Source: Dehalococcoidia bacterium | GTDB taxonomy: Bacteria > Chloroflexota > Dehalococcoidia > Dehalococcoidales > CSSed11-197 | Assembly (NCBI GenBank): GCA_003552785.1 | Contig: PUOQ01000001.1 | Span: 1 to 12,892, forward strand | DNA: 12,892 bases | Reading direction: 5' to 3' | Part shown: piece by piece, positions 6,349 to 12,892 of the stretch | How the letters are laid out: the number at the start of each line of letters is the position of its first letter | How positions within the stretch are numbered: position 1 is the stretch's first letter | Translations under genes and position numbers: made by a program | The notes under the pieces: generated by a model | Databases searched by the model: none | What the model was told of the DNA's origin: nothing | The model's input: the letters and a program-made list of their open reading frames with translations, nothing else

Positions 6349-7686
6349 TCAACTAAGAGAAGCAGGGTCGAGATTGTTTTTTATAGATTCCAGCCTGCGT
6401 TTTAAAAAGGGGTCATTACTTATCTCACTTTCCAGTTTTTCACACGCATGACTCACAGTAGAAGCGTTGCGACCGCCAAGCATGGAGCCTATCTGACACA
6501 GGGGGTAATTATGATAACTTTTCAATAAATACATGGCGAGTTGCCGGGCCAGAGAGGTAGTTTTATCACGACGCCTTCCAGTAAGGTCCTCCGGCTTTAA
6601 TGAAAAACAGGCAGCAACTTCACGGATTATGGCATCAGCAGATAGTAAGCCATTGCCAGATTTGCCGATATCAGGAATAGCCTGCATGGCAACCTCGGGA
6701 GTTATATCAGTTTGGAGCAATCTCGAATAAGCAATGATACGGTTTAAGGAGCCTTCAAGCTCACGTACGTTTTGTCTTATTTGTCCGGCAAGAAGCTCGA
6801 GCACTTCAGGAATTATAGTTATGCCCTCTCGTTTAGCCTTGGCCGCTAAAATTGCCATGCGGGTTTCAAAATCCGGTGGCTGGATGTCAACCGTCAAGCC
6901 CCACTCAAAACGCGAGCGGAGGCGGTCTTCGATAAGAGGCATTTCTTTGGGCGGCCTGTCGCTCGACAGGACTATTTGTCTGGAGCCGTTGTGCAACTCA
7001 TTAAAGGTGTGGAAAAAGCACTCCTCGGTTTGTTCCTTACCGCTTATAAACTGTATGTCATCAACGAGGAGCATATCCACGCTGCGATAACGGTTTCGAA
7101 ACTCTTCTCCGCAACCTGAACGAATTGAATTGACAAAATCGTTGGTAAACTGTTCCCCGCTTACATAGAGAGCCTGTAGATTATTTGAAGCGGATGCATG
7201 TCCCATAGCATGCATCAAATGGGTTTTCCCCAGTCCGACCCCCCCGTAAATAAACAGGGGGTTGTAAAGTTGTCCAGGCCCCCTGGCTGCGCTTAAAGCA
7301 ACTGAATGGGCCAGTTCGTTACCGAATCCAATAACGAAGCTGTCAAAAGTGTAGCGGGGGTTAAAGCGATGGTGAACTGCTGCACCCCGGCCTGAAGAGT
7401 TGCTTTCTCGACGGTAGTAATCACAGGATTCTCCATTTGGGCCGCTCACCTTAAAACATACTTTTAAATCTGTTCCGGCAAGGCGCATCACCGTCTTTTC
7501 AATGAGTGACAGCTGGCTGGATTCAAGGTACTCAGCCACAAAAGAGCTGGGAACCCCAACGGTGAAAACGCTGCCATTGAATTCCAGGCCATGAGTGTTT
7601 TTTAACCAGGTATTGTAATTGGGGCGCGTCATTTGAAGTTCAAGTTCTCCAAGGACCGCCTGCCAGATTTGTTGAGCCGAAGGCAT
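6349..7686 (-). CDS. dnaA: Chromosomal replication initiator protein DnaA
   Basis: From ATG 7686 the protein is 445 aa. Domain I (MPSAQQIWQAVLGELELQ...TWLKNT) aligns with the usual DnaA start, so I prefer this ATG to the one at 7782, whose 32 extra residues look unlike DnaA. Domain II is very short (about 85-108). The AAA+ domain begins at NPRYTFDSFVIG, with Walker A GGVGLGKTH (148-156), Walker B LLVDD (206-210), SSDRPPKE and the arginine-finger region RLRSRFEWG (255-263). Domain IV ends with the helix-turn-helix. Its signature reads GGRNASTVSHA (404-414), where most DnaA proteins have GGRDHTTVxHA; the Asp and His that contact DnaA boxes are Asn and Ala here. No dnaN follows; the next gene is obgE. 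A possible SD (AGGGG) lies rather far upstream, about 13 bases. Confidence 0.95.
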   Translation of the reverse strand: MPSAQQIWQAVLGELELQMTRPNYNTWLKNTHGLEFNGSVFTVGVPSSFVAEYLESSQLSLIEKTVMRLAGTDLKVCFKVSGPNGESCDYYRRESNSSGRGAAVHHRFNPRYTFDSFVIGFGNELAHSVALSAARGPGQLYNPLFIYGGVGLGKTHLMHAMGHASASNNLQALYVSGEQFTNDFVNSIRSGCGEEFRNRYRSVDMLLVDDIQFISGKEQTEECFFHTFNELHNGSRQIVLSSDRPPKEMPLIEDRLRSRFEWGLTVDIQPPDFETRMAILAAKAKREGITIIPEVLELLAGQIRQNVRELEGSLNRIIAYSRLLQTDITPEVAMQAIPDIGKSGNGLLSADAIIREVAACFSLKPEDLTGRRRDKTTSLARQLAMYLLKSYHNYPLCQIGSMLGGRNASTVSHACEKLESEISNDPFLKRRLESIKNNLDPASLS

Positions 7687-7727
7687 ATGTGAACCAGCAC
7701 CCCTAACGTTTATATTATAAAAATGGC

Positions 7728-7746
7728 AAAACCCGGCCCGCCGGGT
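7728..7746 (-). terminator. GC-rich hairpin plus T-run in front of dnaA (terminator or attenuator-like)
   Basis: Reading toward dnaA, ACCCGG (7746-7741) pairs with CCGGGT (7736-7731) around a CGGG loop and is followed by TTTT (7731-7728). The hairpin ends 45 bases before the dnaA start. A TATAAT (7719-7714) follows directly and could be a -10 box, though no -35 box fits. The element could stop incoming transcription or attenuate dnaA. Confidence 0.4.
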
Positions 7747-7825
7747 AGTAGTGGACGGTAACAGTAAAAATGATTTCAGCAAGAAACTGGTAAAGCGGGG
7801 ATAATGTTAACAGTAAGCCGCGACT

Positions 7826-7867
7826 CGGAGCAAGGCTTTTGTGGCGAACTGGCCGTTACTTGCTCCG
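7826..7867. repeat. Perfect 9-bp inverted repeat, stem-loop
   Basis: CGGAGCAAG (7826-7834) and CTTGCTCCG (7859-7867) are exact complements around a 24-base centre, within which GGC/GCC (7843-7854) can form a small inner stem. An overlapping alternative stem CTCC/GGAG (7863-7873) followed by GTCTTTT would compete with it on the plus strand, like a terminator/antiterminator pair. No known riboswitch signature was recognised. Confidence 0.45.
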
Positions 7868-7903
7868 CTGGAGGTCTTTTGAAAGCTCGCTTTTACAACC
7901 GAA

Positions 7904-8001
7904 TTTGCTTTAAATGGAGAGCTTGTATTTGAGAAAAACATGGGCAAAAAATAAAATCTCTTTATGTTTACCAGGGCCTGAAATAGATAGTTTAAAGCAA
8001 A
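7904..8001. repeat. Perfect 11-bp inverted repeat with nested stems
   Basis: TTTGCTTTAAA (7904-7914) and TTTAAAGCAAA (7991-8001) are exact complements 76 bases apart. Inside, TATTT (7926-7930) pairs with AAATA (7981-7985) and AAACAT (7936-7941) with ATGTTT (7964-7969), so the whole 98 bases can fold as one long interrupted hairpin. A competing stem TCTCTTT/AAAGAGA (7957-8005) overlaps. Sequence is AT-rich, so the inner stems may be chance. Confidence 0.4.
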
Positions 8002-8012
8002 GAGACTAAACT

Positions 8013-8041
8013 TTAAGAATCATGGCAAATTATGTTATATT
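8013..8041 (+). promoter_or_regulatory. Candidate promoter for tRNA-Ser
   Basis: TTAAGA (8013-8018) and TATATT (8036-8041) are 17 bases apart, placing transcription start about 25 bases upstream of the tRNA. It is a 4/6 and 5/6 match to the sigma-70 consensus in an AT-rich setting. Confidence 0.4.
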
Positions 8042-8073
8042 AGATTTATAAACCAAGCGCTTTGCCTTTACAG

Positions 8074-8165
8074 GGAGGGATCGCATAGTGGTCTAGTGCG
8101 GGCGCCTGCTAAGCGCTTACGCCGGGAAATCGGCGTCGAGGGTTCGAATCCCTCTCCCTCCGCCA
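8074..8165 (+). tRNA. tRNA-Ser, anticodon GCU
   Basis: 92 nt including encoded CCA. The acceptor stem GGAGGGA pairs perfectly with TCCCTCC, followed by discriminator G and CCA. The anticodon arm is GGCGC-CTGCTAA-GCGCT, giving anticodon GCU for AGC/AGU codons. A class II variable arm (ACGCCGGGAAATCGGCGT, stem ACGCCG/CGGCGT) identifies it as serine. The T arm is GAGGG-TTCGAAT-CCCTC. No clear terminator follows; miaB begins 115 bases downstream. Confidence 0.95.
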
Positions 8166-8280
8166 TTCAACGAACCAGTCTCTTTGAATCAGGCAATGGT
8201 CCCGGTGTGTATATTCAAAAAAGCATCGTCAAACTTAATTAAAGCCCGGTATTATATTAACCCCTGGAAAAATTGGAAAC

Positions 8281-9558
8281 ATGCCTTCATATTATATCTG
8301 GACGATAGGTTGTCAGATGAACAGGGCAGAGTCAGAGCGACTCTCGGCCCTTCTTGACAGCCAGGGTTACACAGGGGCGCCAGGAGCCAACCAGGCCGAC
8401 CTGGTCATCATTAACAGCTGTGTGGTGAGGGCCAGCGCTGAAAACAGGGTCGTTAATAAGTTGATGCTTTTAAAACACATCAAGCAAAGCCAGCCGCACA
8501 AACAAATAGCCCTCACCGGCTGTTTTGTCCCGGATGATATCAAAGCATTAAAAAAACGCTTTCCGTTTGTAAATTATTTTTTCAAGGCCGGAGAGAGGCC
8601 CGACCTTCCGGACCTTGAAGCTCCCGGGGAACCCTGTCTGCCCCGGGAGGCTGGCCTGAGAAGCCTTGTGCCTATTATTCAGGGATGCAACAACTTTTGC
8701 AGTTATTGCATAGTTCCTTACCGCCGGGGCAGAGAAAAGAGCCGGCAACCCGGAGAAGTGCATGAAGAAGTAGCGGAGCTGGTGGCCAGAGGTGCCAGAG
8801 AAGTGATATTACTCGGCCAGAACGTTGATTCTTACGGGCAGGACCTGGAGAGTAAGGCTGACCTGGCAGGCCTGCTGGAAAGTTTGAACACCATCAGGGG
8901 CCTCCAGCGTATACGCTTTCTAACCAATCATCCCAAGGACATGAGCCTGAGGCTGATCGAGACTATGGCCTCACTGGATAAAGTTTGCGAACAGGTAAAC
9001 CTGCCGGTTCAGTCCGGAGACAACAGTATTTTAAGGGCCATGAAAAGGGGCTACACTGTTGAGCTGTTTAAATCGCTGGTTGGCAGGCTGCGAAATACCG
9101 TCCCCGGTGTTGCCATAACCACCGACATTATTGTGGGCTTTCCCGGCGAGGAAGAGAAGCAATTCCAGAATACACTGGCGCTTCTGGCAGAGCTGCGCTT
9201 CGACAGTGTCCATATAGCCCGTTATTCTCCGAGGGAGCAAACACTGGCCAGTTCCCGTTATAAGGACATTATCACAGAGATTGAAAAAAAACGCCGGGCC
9301 GGACTTGTAGAAGAAAACCAGACTGAGATATCCAGAGAAATCAATAAAGGCCTGATTGGTAAAACAGTCGAAGTTCTGGTGGAAGGCAGGAAAAAAGGCA
9401 AATGGTATGGACGCAGCCGTTCTGACAAACCAGTTTTTTTTAAACACGAAGATAATTGGTTCGGGAAGCTTGTCCCTGTTAAAATAGAGCAGGCCAGCCC
9501 GTGGTCTTTAACAGGCTGTGTAAATATAAACAGCCAACAATTTAAGGAGGATAATTAA
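8281..9558 (+). CDS. miaB: tRNA-2-methylthio-N6-dimethylallyladenosine synthase (MiaB-type radical SAM methylthiotransferase)
   Basis: 425 aa. The N-terminal UPF0004 domain has its three cluster-binding cysteines: Cys11 (IGCQMN), Cys47 (NSCVVR) and Cys81 (TGCF). The radical SAM motif CNNFCSYC (Cys136, 140, 143) and IVPYRRGREKSR follow, then GQNVDSYG, LPVQSGDNSILRAMKRGY and TDIIVGFPGE, and a C-terminal TRAM domain from about 355 (GKTVEVLVEG...). It adds methylthio to i6A37 of tRNAs that read U-initial codons. The NSCVVR and GQNVDSYG wording favours MiaB over MtaB or RimO. The ribosome binding site is weak (GGAAA just before ATG). The stop overlaps the yajC start by one base. Confidence 0.93.
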   Translation: MPSYYIWTIGCQMNRAESERLSALLDSQGYTGAPGANQADLVIINSCVVRASAENRVVNKLMLLKHIKQSQPHKQIALTGCFVPDDIKALKKRFPFVNYFFKAGERPDLPDLEAPGEPCLPREAGLRSLVPIIQGCNNFCSYCIVPYRRGREKSRQPGEVHEEVAELVARGAREVILLGQNVDSYGQDLESKADLAGLLESLNTIRGLQRIRFLTNHPKDMSLRLIETMASLDKVCEQVNLPVQSGDNSILRAMKRGYTVELFKSLVGRLRNTVPGVAITTDIIVGFPGEEEKQFQNTLALLAELRFDSVHIARYSPREQTLASSRYKDIITEIEKKRRAGLVEENQTEISREINKGLIGKTVEVLVEGRKKGKWYGRSRSDKPVFFKHEDNWFGKLVPVKIEQASPWSLTGCVNINSQQFKEDN

Positions 9559-9839
9559 TGCTAGACCCACAATCTTTAATGCTGCTTTTGTTCCTGGTGC
9601 TTATGTTTGCCATGTTTTATTTCCTGATAATCCGCCCGCAGCGCAAGCGGCAGCAGGAGCATCAGGCGCTTGTATCCAGTCTTAAAACAGGCGACAGGGT
9701 TATAACCATTGGAGGAATCCACGGAACAATAGATTCAATGACCGAGGACAGCGTGGTCTTGAAGGTAGAATCCGGGGCCACCATGCGTATGTCGCGTTCA
9801 AGCATAGCTTATCGCCATGATGAATCCGGCACAGTATAA
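9558..9839 (+). CDS. yajC: YajC, preprotein translocase accessory subunit
   Basis: 93 aa with one N-terminal transmembrane helix (about 6-25, LMLLLFLVLMFAMFYFLII) and the hallmark RPQRKRQQEH immediately after it. A small cytoplasmic beta domain (TGDRVITIGGIHGTIDSM, 45-62) completes the protein. YajC associates with SecDF-YidC at the Sec translocon. The start is TAATG, overlapping the miaB stop, with AAGGAGG (9544-9550) in front; the two genes are translationally coupled. It is in the same reading frame as the following nadB, separated by a single TAA. Confidence 0.93.
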   Translation: MLDPQSLMLLLFLVLMFAMFYFLIIRPQRKRQQEHQALVSSLKTGDRVITIGGIHGTIDSMTEDSVVLKVESGATMRMSRSSIAYRHDESGTV

Positions 9840-9863
9840 ATCATCGGTACAGGGGTTGTAAAT

Positions 9864-11417
9864 ACGCATTACACCTACATTATCATAGGCAGCGGCATAG
9901 CCGGCCTGTATACAGCAATACTTGCCGCCAGGCACGGTCGTGTACTTCTGGTCACCAAGGGAAAATTGAGTGATTGCAACACACGACTGGCACAGGGCGG
10001 TATTGCCGCAGCTATCGGCCCCGGGGATTCGCCTGCCGTACACTTCAGAGACACGGTAAGGGCCGGAGCGGGTTTGTGCGATGAGGTTGCCGTTCGAATC
10101 CTGACCGAGGAAGCCGCCGAGCGTATTGCTGACCTGGTTCAGCTCGGGGTTGACTTTGACACTATAGAAGGTCAAATTGCACTAACCCTGGAAGCAGCTC
10201 ATACCTGGCCACGAATTCTACATGCCGGCGGAGACACGACTGGTGCCCGCATTGAAGAGGCTTTAAGTGCCAGGGCCCGGAACTCTTCAATTGAGCTGGA
10301 AGAAGAAGCACTGGTAACAGATCTGATTGTCCACAGGAACACTGTTACCGGTATAAAGATTTTTGATAAAAAAAGCCACACAGAAAAAGAATTTGCGGGC
10401 CAGTTTGTTATTCTGGCAAGCGGAGGCGCTGGCCAGATCTATAGCCTCACCACCAATCCCGCAGTAGCTACTGGAGACGGAGTGGCTCTTGCTTTCAACG
10501 CCGGAGCAAGAGTGGGGGACATCGAATTTTTCCAGTTCCACCCTACCGCGCTATGTTTGCAAGGAGTATCACCTTTTTTAATATCCGAAGCAGCCAGGGG
10601 TGAAGGAGGCTTGCTTGTTAACGCCTGCGGCGAGCGCTTTATGCCGGCATATGCACGGGAGGCAGAACTGGCCCCAAGGGATGTAGTTGCCAGAGCCATA
10701 GCCAATGAGATGGCAAAAACAGGTGCCGATAAAGTGTATCTTGATATAAGGCATTTGACGGAGCAGCGCATAGCCGCCCGCTTTCCTCAGATTTACCGTT
10801 TTTGCTCTGAAAATGGCCTTGATATTTCCAGAGAGTTAATTCCGGTGTCCCCGGCTGCCCATTACATGATAGGCGGTGTAATTGTTAATTACCGGGGTGA
10901 AACTAACATAAAAAATCTTTTTGTGGCCGGAGAGGCCGCATGCACCGGTGTTCATGGCGCCAACCGGCTGGCATCTAATTCACTCATGGAGGTGCTTGTT
11001 TTTGGCCGGCGCATCATTGATTCTACAATCGGCAAAGCAGGGCCTCGTGAACCGAAGCCGAGTCGAGTTGAAGATCTTTACGGCCTCACGGCCGGCCGGG
11101 AGGTCTCATCAGGTGAAAAAGTGCCCTCGCTCGAGCAGCTTCAAAACCTGATGTGGCAAAAAGCCGGCATAATAAGAAACCAGGGAGACTTGAGAGATGC
11201 AAGGGATGAACTGGCTGGCTGGAGCCGGGCACTTGATCAAAACCACGACAGGAAAAGCTGTGAGATGAGAAATCTGGTGCTTGTATCCCGTATGCTGGTG
11301 GAAGCAGCTTTTATACGTAAAGAAAGCCGTGGTGCACACTTCTGCACAGATTATCCTGAACCAGAAGAGGAGTGGCGCAAGCATATCGTTTTCAAAAAGG
11401 AGCAGGGCATTGATTGA
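9864..11417 (+). CDS. nadB: L-aspartate oxidase, apparently with a non-standard ACG start
   Basis: NadB oxidises L-aspartate to iminoaspartate, the first step of de novo NAD synthesis. It has the FAD Rossmann motif YIIIGSGIAGLYTA, TKGKLSDCNTRLAQGGIAAAI, RILHAGGDTTG, EFFQFHPTAL, EAARGEGGLL, APRDVVARAI, HYMIGGV and the C-terminal FAD motif EAACTGVHGANRLASNSLMEV. Between the yajC stop and the FAD motif there is no ATG, GTG or TTG in frame. The first TTG (9966) would remove the FAD motif. An AGGGG (9851-9855) lies 8 bases before ACG 9864, one base from ATG, giving (M)HYTYIIIGSG and 517 aa, a normal length. I therefore place the start there. Whether ACG is real, used, or a sequence error cannot be seen. 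The 3' end overlaps nadC. Confidence 0.88.
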   Translation, partial: THYTYIIIGSGIAGLYTAILAARHGRVLLVTKGKLSDCNTRLAQGGIAAAIGPGDSPAVHFRDTVRAGAGLCDEVAVRILTEEAAERIADLVQLGVDFDTIEGQIALTLEAAHTWPRILHAGGDTTGARIEEALSARARNSSIELEEEALVTDLIVHRNTVTGIKIFDKKSHTEKEFAGQFVILASGGAGQIYSLTTNPAVATGDGVALAFNAGARVGDIEFFQFHPTALCLQGVSPFLISEAARGEGGLLVNACGERFMPAYAREAELAPRDVVARAIANEMAKTGADKVYLDIRHLTEQRIAARFPQIYRFCSENGLDISRELIPVSPAAHYMIGGVIVNYRGETNIKNLFVAGEAACTGVHGANRLASNSLMEVLVFGRRIIDSTIGKAGPREPKPSRVEDLYGLTAGREVSSGEKVPSLEQLQNLMWQKAGIIRNQGDLRDARDELAGWSRALDQNHDRKSCEMRNLVLVSRMLVEAAFIRKESRGAHFCTDYPEPEEEWRKHIVFKKEQGID

Positions 11418-12279
11418 AAAATATCAGGAGTCTGAAATAGCAAACATTATCACCAGGGCACTAATAGAAGACGCAGCCTGGCAGGACGTCACCAGTGAAA
11501 GCATAATCCCTGAAGAGCTGCAGTCAAACGCAGTTATAACTGTAAAAGAAACGGGGGTGCTGGCTGGCATCGATATTTGCTGCCAGGTTTTTCAGGAAGT
11601 TGATGCGGGCCTGGATGTAAAAAAGATTCTTCCGGAGGGGTCGAGCATCAAAAAGGGGGATGTAGTCGCAACTATCAACGGGAAAACAAGGGGCACCCTT
11701 GCCGCTGAGCGCACCGCTCTTAATTTTCTGGGCCGGCTTTCCGGCATCGCCAGCCTGACTGCCAACTTTGTTAAAGAAGTCGAAGGCCTGCCCTGCTATA
11801 TTTCCGACACTCGAAAAACTACTCCCACCCTCAGGTTGATTGAAAAACAGGCGGTAAAAACAGGTGGCGGGCACAATCATCGCATGAACCTCGGAGACGG
11901 AGTATTGATAAAAGACAATCACCTGGCCGCCCTAAAGGCCACCGGGCTTACCCTTGCCAGCGTTGTCAATAAAGCCAGGCAGGAAATTGGACCCGGGACT
12001 AAATTGGAGGTAGAAGTTACCACCTTCGAAGAAGCTATTGAAGCGGCTAGAGCCGGGGCGGATATTTTGATGCTGGACAACATGGGCGTTGAAGAAATGC
12101 GGCGAACCGTTGAAGCCATTGCCGGCAGGGCAAAGGTAGAAGCTTCGGGCTGTATAACGCTTTCAAATGCTCGCCTGGTAGCCAGTACAGGGGTAGATTA
12201 TATTTCAGTAGGCGCCCTTACTCATTCTGCCAGAAGCCTTGATTTCAGTCTGGAGATAACTCGGCCTAGGCCCTGTTAA
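11410..12279 (+). CDS. nadC: Nicotinate-nucleotide pyrophosphorylase (quinolinate phosphoribosyltransferase)
   Basis: NadC converts quinolinate and PRPP to nicotinate mononucleotide. The frame is open upstream, but TTG 11410 has AAGGAG (11397-11402) 7 bases before it and gives 289 aa, the usual length, overlapping the nadB stop by 8 bases. Motifs: ERTALNFLGRLSGIA (100-114), DTRKTTPTLR (133-142), KTGGGHNHR (150-158), LIKDNH (166-171), LEVEV (199-203), ILMLDNM (219-225), ASGCI (245-249) and DYISVGALTHS (263-273), covering the PRPP and quinolinate sites. It is the last gene of the miaB-yajC-nadB-nadC run. nadA, the intervening step, is not in the window. Confidence 0.95.
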   Translation: MIEKYQESEIANIITRALIEDAAWQDVTSESIIPEELQSNAVITVKETGVLAGIDICCQVFQEVDAGLDVKKILPEGSSIKKGDVVATINGKTRGTLAAERTALNFLGRLSGIASLTANFVKEVEGLPCYISDTRKTTPTLRLIEKQAVKTGGGHNHRMNLGDGVLIKDNHLAALKATGLTLASVVNKARQEIGPGTKLEVEVTTFEEAIEAARAGADILMLDNMGVEEMRRTVEAIAGRAKVEASGCITLSNARLVASTGVDYISVGALTHSARSLDFSLEITRPRPC

Positions 12280-12320
12280 AAAACAAGCTGTAAAAACCCG
12301 AGCCATTTTAATAGAGGGCA

Positions 12321-12809
12321 TTACCTTTTATTTAGCCACTGTTTTAACCGCCTGCTCATTTCTTCCCAGTGTGTTCCGCGCCAGTAAACGCGACGGCAGC
12401 AAGGGCACTCACGAAAAAGCTTCTGGGTTTTGGCAACGTATGGCGGGACGCGGTTTCTGGCAGCCTGAACATCGAGCTCGGCAAGTGGCTGGTTGCACTC
12501 AATACAAACCGAAAAGGGCTTGTAGTCCGGCTGTATATTAAGCTCCAAAAATAACCGTCTTAACTGTTCACGGGCTGAGTCGCTTGTGAAGGTGATCACC
12601 TTCAGCTGTCCCGACCTGGCAGGCCTGTGGTTTGCTATTGAGGTGTCCCGGGTGAGAACGATCCTGCCCTCCCTCAGGGCAATGCTTATCAAGAGGCGGT
12701 CTTCTCCGTCATTGAAAAACCGGGCGTCATATCCCATCAACCGCAGCCACCTGGCAGTTTTGCCCATGTTGGCGTCGACAATGAAGCCGGGCTCGCTAAA
12801 AAGCGCCAT
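12321..12809 (-). CDS. Mut7-C RNase-domain protein with zinc ribbon
   Basis: 162 aa. The N-terminal half is a PIN-like Mut7-C domain: FIVDANMGKTARWLRLMGYDA (9-29) with Asp12, GEDRLL (35-40) and VLTRDTSI (51-58), giving the acidic residues expected of a metal-dependent nuclease. The C-terminal half is a zinc ribbon, CxxC at 102-105 and 135-138 (RECPCCRRVYW), ending in WRGTHWEEM, typical of the family (COG1656). The RNA target is unknown for bacterial members. It starts 7 bases after the stop of an upstream gene and is probably co-transcribed with it; no strong ribosome binding site is seen. It converges on nadC with 41 bases between them and no clear terminator. Confidence 0.85.
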   Translation of the reverse strand: MALFSEPGFIVDANMGKTARWLRLMGYDARFFNDGEDRLLISIALREGRIVLTRDTSIANHRPARSGQLKVITFTSDSAREQLRRLFLELNIQPDYKPFSVCIECNQPLAELDVQAARNRVPPYVAKTQKLFRECPCCRRVYWRGTHWEEMSRRLKQWLNKR

Positions 12810-12816
12810 GGTGCAT

Positions 12817-12892
12817 TTACACGCTTATTTCCATGCCTTCGAAGGCAGGGATTATTTCAGCACCGAGCCGGCTTGGCACCCGGTCGATCTCC
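12817..12892 (-). CDS. C-terminal fragment of an unidentified gene (5' end outside the window)
   Basis: On the minus strand 24 codons are open from the window edge to TAA at 12819-12817, encoding EIDRVPSRLGAEIIPAFEGM and EISV. The peptide is too short to recognise. Its stop lies just before the Mut7-C gene start in operon-like spacing, which supports its being real coding sequence. Confidence 0.45.
   Translation of the reverse strand, partial: EIDRVPSRLGAEIIPAFEGMEISV

Larger units (their letters stand above)
7687..8073. other. Structured non-coding region between divergent dnaA and tRNA-Ser
   Basis: 387 bases without a supported gene. It holds a GC hairpin in the dnaA leader (7731-7746), a 9-bp inverted repeat (7826-7867), a perfect 11-bp inverted repeat (7904-7914 with 7991-8001) and a candidate tRNA promoter, each listed separately. 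One DnaA-box-like TTATCCCCG is present on the minus strand (7804-7796, 7 of 9 matches). Confidence 0.5.

Noticed and set aside
6349..7782. Longer DnaA from ATG 7782
   Set aside because: The 32 extra residues do not resemble DnaA, run through the GC hairpin, and the second Met aligns with the normal N-terminus.
7826..7873. T-box or known riboswitch
   Set aside because: No T-box consensus or specifier region is visible, and the downstream plus-strand gene is a tRNA rather than a synthetase or amino-acid gene.
9966..11417. NadB starting at TTG 9966
   Set aside because: This start would remove the GxGxxG FAD-binding motif that is clearly encoded upstream in the same frame.
11281..12279. Longer NadC with an N-terminal extension
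   Set aside because: The extension lies inside nadB in another frame and is not NadC-like; TTG 11410 has a well-spaced ribosome binding site.
1..12892. CRISPR array, insertion sequence or prophage
   Set aside because: No regularly spaced direct repeats, transposase, integrase or phage structural genes were seen.

Overview
The window looks like ordinary bacterial chromosome, with housekeeping genes on both strands and no sign of phage or insertion sequences. The wording of MiaB, NadB and the DnaA N-terminus reminds me of Chloroflexota, possibly Dehalococcoidia. That is recollection of family resemblance only, not a search result. The organism clearly uses selenocysteine: the window carries a tRNA-Sec gene (selC) and a selD gene that itself contains an in-frame UGA followed by a textbook bacterial SECIS hairpin.

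Layout. 1-118: C-terminal end of a HAD-type hydrolase. 119-594: non-coding stretch with a candidate promoter. 595-2302 (+): a YeeE/YedE-family membrane transporter, interrupted by one in-frame TGA at codon 302, then a rhodanese-like lipoprotein. Converging on them from the minus strand are dnaA (7686-6349), an AT-rich gap, obgE, nadD, a YkgJ-type cysteine-cluster protein, selC and selD (ending at 2504). Between dnaA and the next plus-strand genes lies a 387-base gap rich in inverted repeats. Then come tRNA-Ser(GCU), miaB, yajC, nadB and nadC (+). At the right end a Mut7-C family protein and the tail of another gene lie on the minus strand.

The most interesting part is 595-3723. Two loci face each other. 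One makes selenophosphate and selenocysteyl-tRNA components (selC-selD). The other encodes a sulfur/selenium-type transporter and an exported rhodanese. The transporter's reading frame runs cleanly through a UGA, with a possible SECIS-like hairpin just downstream. I infer that the YedE protein may be a selenoprotein (404 aa, Sec302); the alternative is a nonsense-mutated gene.

Other oddities: nadB has no ATG/GTG/TTG in a usable place and appears to start at ACG. DnaA has an altered DNA-recognition signature (GGRNAST instead of GGRDHTT). The selC promoter is overlapped by a perfect 22-base palindrome. The tRNA-Sec has only 12 nucleotides on the 3' side of its acceptor/T helix, with one mismatch.

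Together the genes cover selenium use (yedE, rhodanese, selC, selD), NAD synthesis (nadB and nadC for the de novo route up to nicotinate mononucleotide, nadD for adenylylation; nadA is not in the window), tRNA modification (miaB), protein export (yajC), ribosome assembly (obgE) and replication initiation (dnaA).
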